From Planctomycetota bacterium (GTDB taxonomy: Bacteria > Planctomycetota > UBA11346): DNA of 64,000 nucleotides. The stretch spans positions 434,001 through 498,000 of the forward strand of contig BJHQ01000001.1 in NCBI GenBank assembly GCA_014193115.1, written 5' to 3'. Positions within the stretch are counted from its first letter, which is position 1. Each line of letters starts with the position of its first letter. A program made the position numbers and the translations under genes. Under the pieces are notes generated by a model. The model saw nothing but the letters and a program-made list of their open reading frames with translations. It was not told the origin of the DNA and made no database searches. This document shows positions 17,374-25,202 of the stretch, piece by piece.

Positions 17374-18378
17374 TCAGCCGCGCCGGGCGACAATGGTGAT
17401 GCCGGCTTCTTCGATCCGTTCACGTTCCACGGTCAGGCCGAGGTCAGCGCACCACGACCGGACCTCACCAGGGCTTTGACGATGGGCATACGTCGGATGG
17501 TACCAATCGTAATTGATATGGTTCATCTCGTCGAAGGACAGATCGGGGCGGTAGAAGGCCTTGGCCACATGCCAATAGAACAGCCGTTGGACATCGATCT
17601 TCCCGGCGGGGATGCCGAGCAGGTCGATGGGTTCGGGGAGGTCCACGGTGGCGTGCAGTTCGCCCAGGGCGATTCCGAGGCGGGTCAAGGGCTCAAGCGC
17701 CTTCCAAGCAGCTTCCGGCGGCAGACCGTGCAGGCGTTCGCGGAGGAGATCATCGGTGAATTCGCGCACCGGACCTTTGCGCCGGTAGACGTAGAACAGG
17801 ATCCGGCCACCCGGGGCCAGCAGTCTCGCCACCGCGGCCAGGGCGTTGCGGGTGGATGGGGTGTGGTGGAGGACACCTTCGCTGAACACCACGTCAGCGC
17901 AGCCGTCAGGCAGCGGCAGGTCCATGAGGTCGGCCTGGAGGAAGGCGCCCGGCGCCCCGCGTTCGGCGAAGCGGGCCCTGGCCATGTCGACCGCGGTGGA
18001 GACGTCGACACCGAGGTAGCGGAGGTTGGGCAGCCGATCGGCGAGCAGCTCCAACCCCGACAGGCCGGCGCCGCAGCCGGCGTCGATCACCACGGCGCCG
18101 TCCTGCAGCCACGGCTGGCGGGCGAGATCGCCATAGCGTTCGATCAGCCACTCCCGGGCTCGGGCCCGGCTGGCCGATGAGTCGAAAGTCTCGCGCCGCG
18201 ACCATTTATAGCCGAAGACATCGGCGGTCTGGACCTGCCCAGTATCGGCCAGGCGGCGAACCCTGGGCAAGCCTCCCTGGACCACGACCTCCTGGCCGAG
18301 GACAACGGCAGATTGACCCTCGGCCAGGGGCGCCCGACCGAGCAGCTCCCAGAACCAGGCCGGCTGTTCAGCAGGCAT
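17374..18378 (-). CDS. SAM-dependent methyltransferase
   Basis: About 334 residues with a class I methyltransferase core in the middle: VVIDAGCGAGLSGLELLADRLP (motif I), YLGVDVSTAVDMARARF, and DVVFSEGVLHHTPSTRNALAAV. The N-terminal 90 residues carry the phrase DVFGYKWSRRETF, often found in methyltransferases of sugar-modification clusters. Start ATG 18378 gives an 11-base overlap with the upstream aminotransferase; ATG 18396 is the alternative. Likely methylates a glycan or a sugar nucleotide of this operon. Confidence 0.8.
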   Translation of the reverse strand: MPAEQPAWFWELLGRAPLAEGQSAVVLGQEVVVQGGLPRVRRLADTGQVQTADVFGYKWSRRETFDSSASRARAREWLIERYGDLARQPWLQDGAVVIDAGCGAGLSGLELLADRLPNLRYLGVDVSTAVDMARARFAERGAPGAFLQADLMDLPLPDGCADVVFSEGVLHHTPSTRNALAAVARLLAPGGRILFYVYRRKGPVREFTDDLLRERLHGLPPEAAWKALEPLTRLGIALGELHATVDLPEPIDLLGIPAGKIDVQRLFYWHVAKAFYRPDLSFDEMNHINYDWYHPTYAHRQSPGEVRSWCADLGLTVERERIEEAGITIVARRG

Positions 18379-19504
18379 GGAGGCAGCGGACGACATGCTG
18401 GTAATCCTCGTCGGACATGCGGCCATGCAGGGGGATGGCGAGGGTCTGGGTCTCGGCGGCCAGCGACTGCCCGCAAGCGGCAGCGGCGGCCGGATACCTC
18501 CGGCGATAGAACCCCAGGTCAGGCACTGCGTGGGTCCCGGGGCGGGTGGCGATGCCCTGGGCCTGGAGACGTTCCATCAGCTGGTCCCGGGGCAGGGGCG
18601 CGATGGCCGGATCGACGCGGCACACGAAGGCCTGCCAGCCATGACGACCATGTCGTGGTTCCTCGGGGAGCGTCAGCCAGGGGATCGAGCCAAGCTGTTC
18701 CCGGTACCAGGCCGCTCGTTGGCGGCGCTCGGCCAGCAGACCGTCCAGGCGGTCGAGCTGGACATTGCCCATCGCGCCCTGCAGGTCGGTCATGCGGTAG
18801 TTCAGCCCAGCCAGCTCGAAAGCAGGCAGCCGCCAGGGTTGCTGACTGAGGTGGCGGACCTCTTCGGGGATCGAAGCGCCGTGGTTGCGCAGGGAATCCA
18901 CCGTCGCCGCCAGTTTCGGGTCATCAGTGGTCACCATCCCGCCTTCGCCGGTGGTGATGATCTTGCGCGGATGGAACGAGAAGGCCCCGGCCAGGCCAAG
19001 GGAACCGGCCGGCCGGTCGCCGAGCCAAGAGCCAACGGCGCAGGCGGCGTCCTCGATCACCGGCACACCGGTGGCCTGGGCGATGGCGGGGACGTCGGCG
19101 CACAGTCCGAACAGGTGCACCGCTATGACCGCTTTGGTGCGCGTGCTGCAGACCCGCCTGACGGTCTCGGCATCGAGGTTGTAGGTGCGCGGGTCGATGT
19201 CGGCGAAGACCAGGGTGGCGCCGACCTGTTCGACCACGTTGGCGGTGGCCACCCAGGTGAATCCCGGCACGATCACCTCGTCACCGGGACCGACGCCGAG
19301 GGCAAGCAGGATCAGGTGCAGGGATGCGGTGCAGTTGCTGGTGGCCAGGGCATGCTTCACCCCGATGCGGCCGGCGAAGGTGCGCTCGAACCGGGCCACC
19401 CGCGGACCCTGGGTCAACCAGCCATCGGCGAGGGGTTCGCGCAGGGCCTCCAGTTCGGCATCGCCCAAGACGGGGACGGCAATGGGGATGCGGCGCTCAG
19501 CCAC
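18368..19504 (-). CDS. DegT/DnrJ/EryC1 sugar aminotransferase
   Basis: A 378-residue PLP-dependent aminotransferase of the DegT family, acting on keto sugar nucleotides. Visible are the cofactor region ATSNCTASLHLILLALGVGPGDEVI, VIEDAACAVGSW with the PLP-contacting Asp, and the PLP lysine in SFHPRKIITTGEGGMV. The C-terminal end AIPLHGRMSDEDYQHVV is family-typical. It begins at GTG 19504, overlapping the epimerase stop by eight bases. It is distinct from the wlbC-like enzyme further upstream and so implies a second amino sugar in the glycan. Confidence 0.87.
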   Translation of the reverse strand: MAERRIPIAVPVLGDAELEALREPLADGWLTQGPRVARFERTFAGRIGVKHALATSNCTASLHLILLALGVGPGDEVIVPGFTWVATANVVEQVGATLVFADIDPRTYNLDAETVRRVCSTRTKAVIAVHLFGLCADVPAIAQATGVPVIEDAACAVGSWLGDRPAGSLGLAGAFSFHPRKIITTGEGGMVTTDDPKLAATVDSLRNHGASIPEEVRHLSQQPWRLPAFELAGLNYRMTDLQGAMGNVQLDRLDGLLAERRQRAAWYREQLGSIPWLTLPEEPRHGRHGWQAFVCRVDPAIAPLPRDQLMERLQAQGIATRPGTHAVPDLGFYRRRYPAAAAACGQSLAAETQTLAIPLHGRMSDEDYQHVVRCLHAC

Positions 19505-20477
19505 GGCCTACCCCCGTGGCGGCCCGCCAGGCGATGAGGTCGGCGATGCCCTGGCGCAGGGGGATGGCGGCGGTGAAGCCGAGTTCCTTGGCGGCGCGCT
19601 TGGAGCAGCCGATGCGGTTCTGCACCAGGCGGCGGGCGTCCTCGGCGGTGTAGGGCTTGTAGGTAATGGTCTGCTGCGATCCGGCCAGTTCGAGCAGCAG
19701 ACCGCAGAGCTCGCGGATGCTGGTCTGGATGCCGGTTCCCACATTGTAGTTGCGGTCGGTGGTGGTCGCGGCCAGGGCCAGGACGTTGCTGCGGGCGACG
19801 TCGCGGACATCGATGAAATCGTAGGCCTGGGAACCGTCGCCGTTGACCACTGGCGACTCGCCGCGCTGGATGCGGTTGAGCACCAAGGGGATGACCCCGG
19901 TGTACGCAGCCGTCTGGTCCTGGTGCGGGCCGTAGACGTTCATGTAGCGCAGGCCGGCATAGGACAGGCCGTAGCGGTCATGGAAGGCCCGGCACATGGC
20001 CTCTCCGGCGATCTTCGTGGCTCCATAGAAGTTGCGGTTGTTGAACGGATGGTCCTCGGTCATCGGCACCTCGACTGCATCACCGTACACCGAAGCCGAC
20101 GAGGAATAGACCAGTCTTTCCACTTTGTGTTTGACGCAGGCTTCAAGGACGTTGAAGGTCCCTTCGATGTTCACATGGAAGGCGGTGCGGGGGAAATCCT
20201 TGCAGTGCAGCAGCCACATCGCTGCCAGGTGGACCACCCCGTGGATGCCGCGCATGGCGTCGTCCAAGAGGTCGGTGTCGCGCACGTCGCCGCCGCTGGG
20301 ATAGAACCGGCAGCGCGGATCCTTCAGGGCTTCATCCAGGTATTCCTTCTTCCCGCGGGCCAGGTTGTCGAACACCACGATCTCGGCCACCGGCTGGCGG
20401 AGGAGTTCGCTGACCACGTGCGACCCGATAAAACCAGCTCCACCAATGACCAGGATTCGCTTTCCATGTATGTTCAT
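19497..20477 (-). CDS. NAD-dependent sugar-nucleotide epimerase/dehydratase
   Basis: A 326-residue extended short-chain dehydrogenase. The NAD fold starts RILVIGGAGFIGSHVV (GxxGxxG); the catalytic Ser and YxxxK lie in VYSSSASVYG and NFYGATKIAGEA, and the sugar-binding region is RYMNVYGPHQDQ. AYTGVIPLVLNRIQRGESP and DFIDVRDVARSN are typical of UDP-glucose 4-epimerase or UDP-glucuronate epimerase relatives. It is coupled by four-base overlaps to the aminotransferase upstream. It may supply the substrate for the second aminotransferase or provide a C4/C5 epimer for the glycan. Confidence 0.87.
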   Translation of the reverse strand: MNIHGKRILVIGGAGFIGSHVVSELLRQPVAEIVVFDNLARGKKEYLDEALKDPRCRFYPSGGDVRDTDLLDDAMRGIHGVVHLAAMWLLHCKDFPRTAFHVNIEGTFNVLEACVKHKVERLVYSSSASVYGDAVEVPMTEDHPFNNRNFYGATKIAGEAMCRAFHDRYGLSYAGLRYMNVYGPHQDQTAAYTGVIPLVLNRIQRGESPVVNGDGSQAYDFIDVRDVARSNVLALAATTTDRNYNVGTGIQTSIRELCGLLLELAGSQQTITYKPYTAEDARRLVQNRIGCSKRAAKELGFTAAIPLRQGIADLIAWRAATGVGRG

Positions 20478-21913
20478 AGGGTCTTTCCAGGCAGGGATGT
20501 GCTCATTTGGTTCACTATCCGGTACTGGTCCGAAGTAAGCAACCGTCCATGCATGGGCAGGCTCAACACCTCACGGGCCGCCGCCTCAGCGATGGGAAAC
20601 GATCCTTCGCTGTAGCCCAGCGGTGCGAACACAGGCTGCTGGTGCAGGCAACGGGGATAGAAAATAGCGGCGGGGATGCCCTGCCCGGCCAGCCGGGCGG
20701 CGAGCGCATCGCGTGATCCTGAGCGGATCGTGTACTGCGCCCAGGCATGGCTATTGCCGGGATCCACCAGCGGAATCCGCTGTCCCGTCAGCAATCGATC
20801 ATAGGCGGTAGCGGCGGCCTGACGGCCTGCGAGGTCGTCGGCAAAGCGGTCGAGTTTCGCCAGCAGAATCGCTGCTTGCAGCGTGTCGAGGCGGCCGTTC
20901 AGACCGACCAGGTCGTGGTGGTGACGTCGCTCGCCGCCGTGGGTGCGGATGGCCCGGCAGCGACGGGCGAGTTCGTCATCGTCGCAGAGGATCGCTCCGC
21001 CGTCGCCGTATCCACCAAGCGGTTTCGACGGAAAAAAGCTGGTGCAACCGGCTACGCCCCAGGCTCCGCTGGGACGGCCGTGGCGGGTGGCGCCGAGGGA
21101 TTGGGCGGCGTCCTCGATCACCGGGATCGCACCGGCGATCTCGCTGATCCTCTCCATGGCCGGTAACTGGCCGTACAGGCTCACCGGGATGATTGCTTTA
21201 GTGCGCGGTGTGATCGCAGCGGCCAGCTTCGCTTCATCCAGACAAAACGTGTCGGCACGGATGTCAACGAACACCGGCGTCGCGCCGACCAGAGGAATGA
21301 CCTCGGCAGTGGCGATCCAGGTGAAGGGCGTGGTAATGACCTGGTCGCCGGGACCGACGCCGAGTGCACGCAGGACGATCTCCAGGGCATGGGTGCCGCT
21401 GCTGACGCCGATGGCGTGGCGGCGACCGACCATCGTGCGCAAGCGGTCTTCCAACTCGGCGACCTCGGGACCCATGATATACTGGCCATGCCGGAGTACC
21501 CGCTCGATCCGATCGTCGACGTTTTCGAGCAGGTCCGCCTGCTGAGCGGCGAGGTCGTTGAAGGCGATCGGCCGTTGCGGTGCTGGCGGCAATTGGTCGA
21601 AACGGGAGCAACGGCGGGGATCTGTGAACAGCGCCGGATCGTCGCTGAGGATGACATCTGCCTGAACCCGATCGGCGGCGGCACGATCAAGAGCAGCCTG
21701 AGGATGCAGGTCTTTGGCAGCCATGTCGAGATCCCGACGGCGCACAGGCACCACTTGGACCCGCGCGAGCAGTCGGGCTGCACCAGTCGGATCGCGACTG
21801 AGGAACCCGGCTAGCGCTGCTGCGCTGGCATAGATGCGGAGTTCCGTTGCCGATGCTAGGTCGGCAGCCGTCCAGTCGTCGAGGCGGTCGTGGGCGATGA
21901 GGACGCGGGTCAC
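20474..21913 (-). CDS. wlbC: WlbC/WbpE-like sugar aminotransferase with PIN-like N-terminal domain
   Basis: A 479-residue protein. From about residue 115 it is a DegT aminotransferase with the WbpE/WlbC start FNDLAAQQADLLENVDDRI, then HGQYIMGPEVAELE, VIEDAAQSLGATRHG and the PLP lysine in SFFPSKPLGGYGDGGA. Those enzymes aminate UDP-3-keto-GlcNAcA. The first 110 residues are extra and resemble a PIN domain: a start VLIAHDRLDDW and the end AADRVQADVILSDDPALF, which matches the PIN C-terminal strand and Asp. A PIN-aminotransferase fusion has no obvious role; the domain may be structural. Starts at GTG 21913, overlapping the methyltransferase by four bases. Its wlbC identity is supported by wlbA and wlbB close by. 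Confidence 0.78.
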   Translation of the reverse strand: MTRVLIAHDRLDDWTAADLASATELRIYASAAALAGFLSRDPTGAARLLARVQVVPVRRRDLDMAAKDLHPQAALDRAAADRVQADVILSDDPALFTDPRRCSRFDQLPPAPQRPIAFNDLAAQQADLLENVDDRIERVLRHGQYIMGPEVAELEDRLRTMVGRRHAIGVSSGTHALEIVLRALGVGPGDQVITTPFTWIATAEVIPLVGATPVFVDIRADTFCLDEAKLAAAITPRTKAIIPVSLYGQLPAMERISEIAGAIPVIEDAAQSLGATRHGRPSGAWGVAGCTSFFPSKPLGGYGDGGAILCDDDELARRCRAIRTHGGERRHHHDLVGLNGRLDTLQAAILLAKLDRFADDLAGRQAAATAYDRLLTGQRIPLVDPGNSHAWAQYTIRSGSRDALAARLAGQGIPAAIFYPRCLHQQPVFAPLGYSEGSFPIAEAAAREVLSLPMHGRLLTSDQYRIVNQMSTSLPGKTL

Positions 21914-22698
21914 GGCCGGCGGATCATGATGCCGAGATGGCTGGTGTCATCTCCAACAGGCGCCAATCCCGGCCGACGCCAACGCCAGAGGACTTCAACG
22001 TCGCCCGACTGGCGAGCGGTCGCAATCAGCTCATCGGCGTCGGCGCGATTCCCTCGTTCGCATTCTTCAGCGAAAGAATACTGGGGATTCGAGCGGAAAG
22101 CGAATGGCGAGAGCTCGGGATCGCGGTGGTCTTCGAGGTGGATCGCATGCAGCATCATCCCGCCAGGGGCCAGCGTACTGGCCGCTGCCGAAAACCATGC
22201 CGGCAGTTCGCGTCGCGGGACATGCTCAACCACCGACAGGCTGTAGATCAGATTGTAATCCCGGCCGACCTGATCCGGGGTCGAGGCGACGGCAAACTGG
22301 AACAGAGCGGGATCAACTTGGCCATCTCGTGCGATCAAAGCCTGTAAACGCTCGCGGATATCATGATGTTCCGCGAATGGCGACAACAGATCTCTGACCT
22401 GCGCTGCGTGGGCGTGGTTGACCGAAGCCGCCAACGCCGCTGGTTGGAATACTGCCACGCGGTCAGTCGCGACCACCTGGGCGGCGCCGAGCAAATGGAA
22501 ACACAAGGCATGGCCAGGTACCGGGCCGCAGCCCAATTCGGCGATCCGCCAGCCCTGGGGACGTAAACGGCCAGCAGCAGACAACAGCAAGGCAACCTGG
22601 GCGGCGCACTGGTCCAGTCGACGATGCCCGCGGGCCAAACGGAATGCACGTAGGCGCATCCGCAGGCCCGCCGGTAGCAAGGCGCCGAGACCCTTCAT
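21910..22698 (-). CDS. SAM-dependent methyltransferase
   Basis: About 262 residues with a class I methyltransferase fold: [30 protein letters not shown] (motif I and II), then [21 protein letters not shown] and [18 protein letters not shown]. Start ATG 22698 overlaps the wlbB stop by four bases (ATGA); the longer frame lies inside wlbB. It is inserted between wlbB and the wlbC-like gene, so it may act on the diacetamido-uronate or on the finished glycan. Confidence 0.78.
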   Translation of the reverse strand: MKGLGALLPAGLRMRLRAFRLARGHRRLDQCAAQVALLLSAAGRLRPQGWRIAELGCGPVPGHALCFHLLGAAQVVATDRVAVFQPAALAASVNHAHAAQVRDLLSPFAEHHDIRERLQALIARDGQVDPALFQFAVASTPDQVGRDYNLIYSLSVVEHVPRRELPAWFSAAASTLAPGGMMLHAIHLEDHRDPELSPFAFRSNPQYSFAEECERGNRADADELIATARQSGDVEVLWRWRRPGLAPVGDDTSHLGIMIRRP

Positions 22699-23249
22699 AG
22701 CGCCGTGCAGCTCGAACCGATCTGGTAGGACGCTCCGCAGGCGGTGCACCTGACGAGATCGTCGCCGATCAGGCGCACCCCGCACCGGCACATCCACCCG
22801 CTCCGTTTGGCCGGTACCCCGATCATCAACCCGTGGTCAGGAACATCGCGGGTGACCACCGCCCCAGCCGCGATGAACGCCCACTCGCCGATGGTGGTGC
22901 CGCAGACAATGGTCGCGTTGGCACCGATGGTGGCGCCGCGCCGCACCAGGGTCGCCTGGTATTCATGCTTGCGGACGATGTGGCTGCGTGGATTGACGAC
23001 ATTGGTGAACACCACGCTTGGCCCGACGAAGACGCCGTCTTCGAGCGTGACCGCGTCGTACACCGACACCTGGTTCTGGATTTTCACGCCATCGCCGATG
23101 ACAGCGCCGCCGCCGAGGTAGCAACCCTGGCCGATGACGCAGTCGCGACCGATGCGAGCTCCGGCACTGATGTGGACCCAGTGCCAGATCCGGGTGCCGT
23201 CGCCAATGACGGCGCCGGGATCGACGATGGCCGTGGGGTGGATGTGCAT
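22695..23249 (-). CDS. wlbB: WlbB/WbpD-like UDP-amino-sugar N-acetyltransferase
   Basis: A 184-residue left-handed beta-helix enzyme. It opens [24 protein letters not shown] and repeats hexapeptides throughout; [18 protein letters not shown] is the characteristic loop of WbpD/WlbB, and [28 protein letters not shown] residues close the helix. Family members acetylate the 3-amino group of UDP-GlcNAc3NA. The C-terminal tail with four cysteines (CRCG and CTAC) is a small zinc-ribbon-like extension also seen in several homologues. It starts six bases after wlbA. Third-step enzyme for UDP-2,3-diacetamido-2,3-dideoxyglucuronate. Confidence 0.87.
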   Translation of the reverse strand: MHIHPTAIVDPGAVIGDGTRIWHWVHISAGARIGRDCVIGQGCYLGGGAVIGDGVKIQNQVSVYDAVTLEDGVFVGPSVVFTNVVNPRSHIVRKHEYQATLVRRGATIGANATIVCGTTIGEWAFIAAGAVVTRDVPDHGLMIGVPAKRSGWMCRCGVRLIGDDLVRCTACGASYQIGSSCTAL

Positions 23250-23255
23250 GACCCG

Positions 23256-24332
23256 CTAAATCTCCAACGGCAGCGGCACCCGGCGACCGTCGCGGGCTGA
23301 CTGATAGATCGCTACCAGGATTTCCAAAGCGCGCAGGCCTTCGCGGCCGTCGGTTTCTGGTTCGCATTCGCCGCGCAGGCATCTGATCACGTTATCGTAA
23401 TACAGCGGATGGCCGTGGCCGTAGACCGAGGTGGTCTGGTAGCTGGCTTCGGCGATGCGAGCATCTTCGGGGCGGCTGTCGGCGAACTGCCAGTGCTGGA
23501 TCTCGTTCACCGCCAGGCCGCCGAGGCGGACGGTGCCGGTCTCTCCGATCACCGTGATCGAACCCTCAAGGTTTTTCGGATAGGTGAGCATCGTGACGTT
23601 GATGCTGCCCAGGGCTCCGGTGCGCCAGCGCACGGCGGCGACGCCGGTGTCCTCGACTTCGATGTGCCGGCCGAGGGTGGCGGCATAAGCCGATACGCTT
23701 TCCACCGGACCGATCAGCCAGTCGAGCAGATCAACGTAGTGACTGGCCTGGTTCATGAACGCGCCGCCGTCGAATTCCCAGGTGCCGCGCCACTCGGCGG
23801 AATCGTAATAGCTCTGCGGACGGCTCCAGAAAACGTTGATGGTCACCAGATGGATGCGGCCGAAACGACCTGCATCCACCGCGCTTTTCAGCAGTTGGAG
23901 CGTCGGATTGCGCCGGTTTTGTTTGACCACGAACAGTCGCACGCCAGCGGCATCGCAGGCCTCGACCATCCGCCGGCCGTCGCGCCAACGGGTGGCCATG
24001 GGTTTTTCGGTGATGACGTGGCGGCCGGCAGCGGCGCAGGCGATGGTCTGAGCGGCATGCAGGCCGCTGGGCGTCGCCAAGGCCACCGCATCGCAGGGGC
24101 AGCCAGCGAGCAGCGATTCCAGGTCGGTATAGACTTCTGGAGCCGCGCCCGCGGACTTGGCGGTGGCGACGGCTGAGGCCAACGCGGCAGCATCGGTGTC
24201 GCACAGGCCGACCAGTTCGACCCGGTCAGCGTGTTGAGCGATGGCAGCCAGATGGTTCTGGGCGATCCGTCCGCAGCCGACCAAGGCCAGGCGCAGGCGG
24301 CGGTCGCGGATCGGCACCGGTCGGGCAGGCAT
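23256..24332 (-). CDS. wlbA: WlbA/WbpB-like UDP-GlcNAc(A) 3-dehydrogenase (Gfo/Idh/MocA family)
   Basis: A 358-residue NAD-dependent oxidoreductase. LRLALVGCGRIAQNHLAAIA is the Rossmann start; VITEKPMATRWRDGRRMV has the catalytic EKP lysine; FDGGAFMNQASHYVDLLDWL holds the family His. This sequence is close to WlbA/WbpB, which oxidise the 3-OH of UDP-GlcNAcA. I start it at ATG 24332: the open frame continues to 24614, but that part overlaps a dispersed repeat and reads as Arg/Lys-rich junk. First gene of the 15-gene glycan operon. A WbpA-type 6-dehydrogenase, which would make the substrate, is not in the window. Confidence 0.85.
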   Translation of the reverse strand: MPARPVPIRDRRLRLALVGCGRIAQNHLAAIAQHADRVELVGLCDTDAAALASAVATAKSAGAAPEVYTDLESLLAGCPCDAVALATPSGLHAAQTIACAAAGRHVITEKPMATRWRDGRRMVEACDAAGVRLFVVKQNRRNPTLQLLKSAVDAGRFGRIHLVTINVFWSRPQSYYDSAEWRGTWEFDGGAFMNQASHYVDLLDWLIGPVESVSAYAATLGRHIEVEDTGVAAVRWRTGALGSINVTMLTYPKNLEGSITVIGETGTVRLGGLAVNEIQHWQFADSRPEDARIAEASYQTTSVYGHGHPLYYDNVIRCLRGECEPETDGREGLRALEILVAIYQSARDGRRVPLPLEI

Positions 24333-24667
24333 GTGGCGATGCTGTGGGCAATAGCTGGGTCGGGCAAGCCGGTTCAGGCTGCGCGGCATGTGGCCGGCAA
24401 TGCCGCTTCTCCGCTCAGCGGGGCTCCGGTTTTGCCGGAGGTTGGCTTCGCCGTTCCGAGTTCTTCTTTGACTGGCTGCCCGATCGGCTGCCTGCGCTTT
24501 ATGACAGCGTGCTGCGGCGACCCGGCCCTTCTTGGGGCTGCCTCGCTTGCGGGCGGTCGTCATCGCCCCCGGACGTGCCATCCGGCACTCCCTGCGCAGC
24601 CTGCGCCTGGCCACCGCTGCTTCTCCATTATGGTTGTAACCTTTCCGTGGTGGAGAACGAATATCCC
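24333..24667. other. Divergent control region between the glycan operon and the ECF sigma operon
   Basis: These 335 bases separate wlbA (minus) from the ECF sigma gene (plus). About 93 bases (24512-24604) are a copy of dispersed repeat R3. Further hairpins lie at about 24413-24455, for example the dyad CTCCGG/CCGGAG around TTTTG. The stretch must contain both promoters. An AT-richer segment (CATTATGGTTGTAACC) at 24626-24642 is the best place for the sigma-operon promoter, but no consensus is clear. Confidence 0.6.
24512..24604 (-). repeat. Dispersed repeat family R3, copy 1
   Basis: Read on the minus strand this 93-bp unit starts CGCAGGCTGCGC and includes the invariant ACGTCCGGGGGCGATGACGA and GGGTCGCCGCAG. 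The same unit lies on the plus strand at 63206-63301 upstream of thiO. Small insertions shift the reading frame between the copies, so it is not a coding domain. Confidence 0.75.
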
Positions 24668-25201
24668 ATGATGGCCGAATCCTCCGATCCCCTGCGCTTC
24701 ACTCGCCTGTGGACCCAGGCCCAGCCCGTGGTGGTGAGCATGCTCACTCTGCGCCTGCGTGATCGCACCGCGGTGGACGATCTGGCCCAGGAGGTCGCCC
24801 TCGCCGCCTTCCAAGGGTTTGCTGGCTATGACGACAGCCGCTCCTTTACGAGCTGGGTGGTGGGCATCGCCCAGCACAAGGCGGTGGATTGGCTGCGCCG
24901 CAACGGTTCCCACCGGCTGGTGGTGACCGACGTCCAGGCCTTGGCGACCCTGGCCGAGGTCGGGGCGGAACTCGATCGCGAACTGGGCGACCGCGCGAGC
25001 GCCCTGCACGGCTGCCTGGAAGTGCTCGTCGGCCGCCCGCGCACGCTGATCCACCTCCATTACGTCGAGGATCTGCCGACGACCACGATCGCCGAGCGAA
25101 TGGGATTGACGGTCAGCAACGTCAAGGTGCTGCTCCACCGCATCCGTGCCGGGCTGCGCGCATGCGTCGAACGCCGACTCCACGTGGCCGGAGGCGGCTG
25201 A
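24668..25201 (+). CDS. ECF-type RNA polymerase sigma factor
   Basis: A 177-residue sigma-70 family protein. Region 2 is visible in DRTAVDDLAQEVALAAFQGF followed by SFTSWVVGIAQHKAVDWLRR; region 4 in LVGRPRTLIHLHYVEDLPTTTIAERMG with the helix-turn-helix TVSNVKVLLHRIRAGLRAC. Of two adjacent ATG codons (24668, 24671) the first is given; a GGAG lies 13 bases upstream. One base separates it from the FecR-LamG gene, its likely membrane regulator. It probably directs transcription of the following FecR, cytochrome and DUF1552 genes. Confidence 0.9.
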   Translation: MMAESSDPLRFTRLWTQAQPVVVSMLTLRLRDRTAVDDLAQEVALAAFQGFAGYDDSRSFTSWVVGIAQHKAVDWLRRNGSHRLVVTDVQALATLAEVGAELDRELGDRASALHGCLEVLVGRPRTLIHLHYVEDLPTTTIAERMGLTVSNVKVLLHRIRAGLRACVERRLHVAGGG

Positions 25202-25202
25202 G

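Noticed and set aside
24333..24614. N-terminal extension of wlbA by 94 residues
   Set aside because: The segment overlaps repeat R3, is Arg/Lys-rich, and WlbA proteins start just before the Rossmann fold at 24332.
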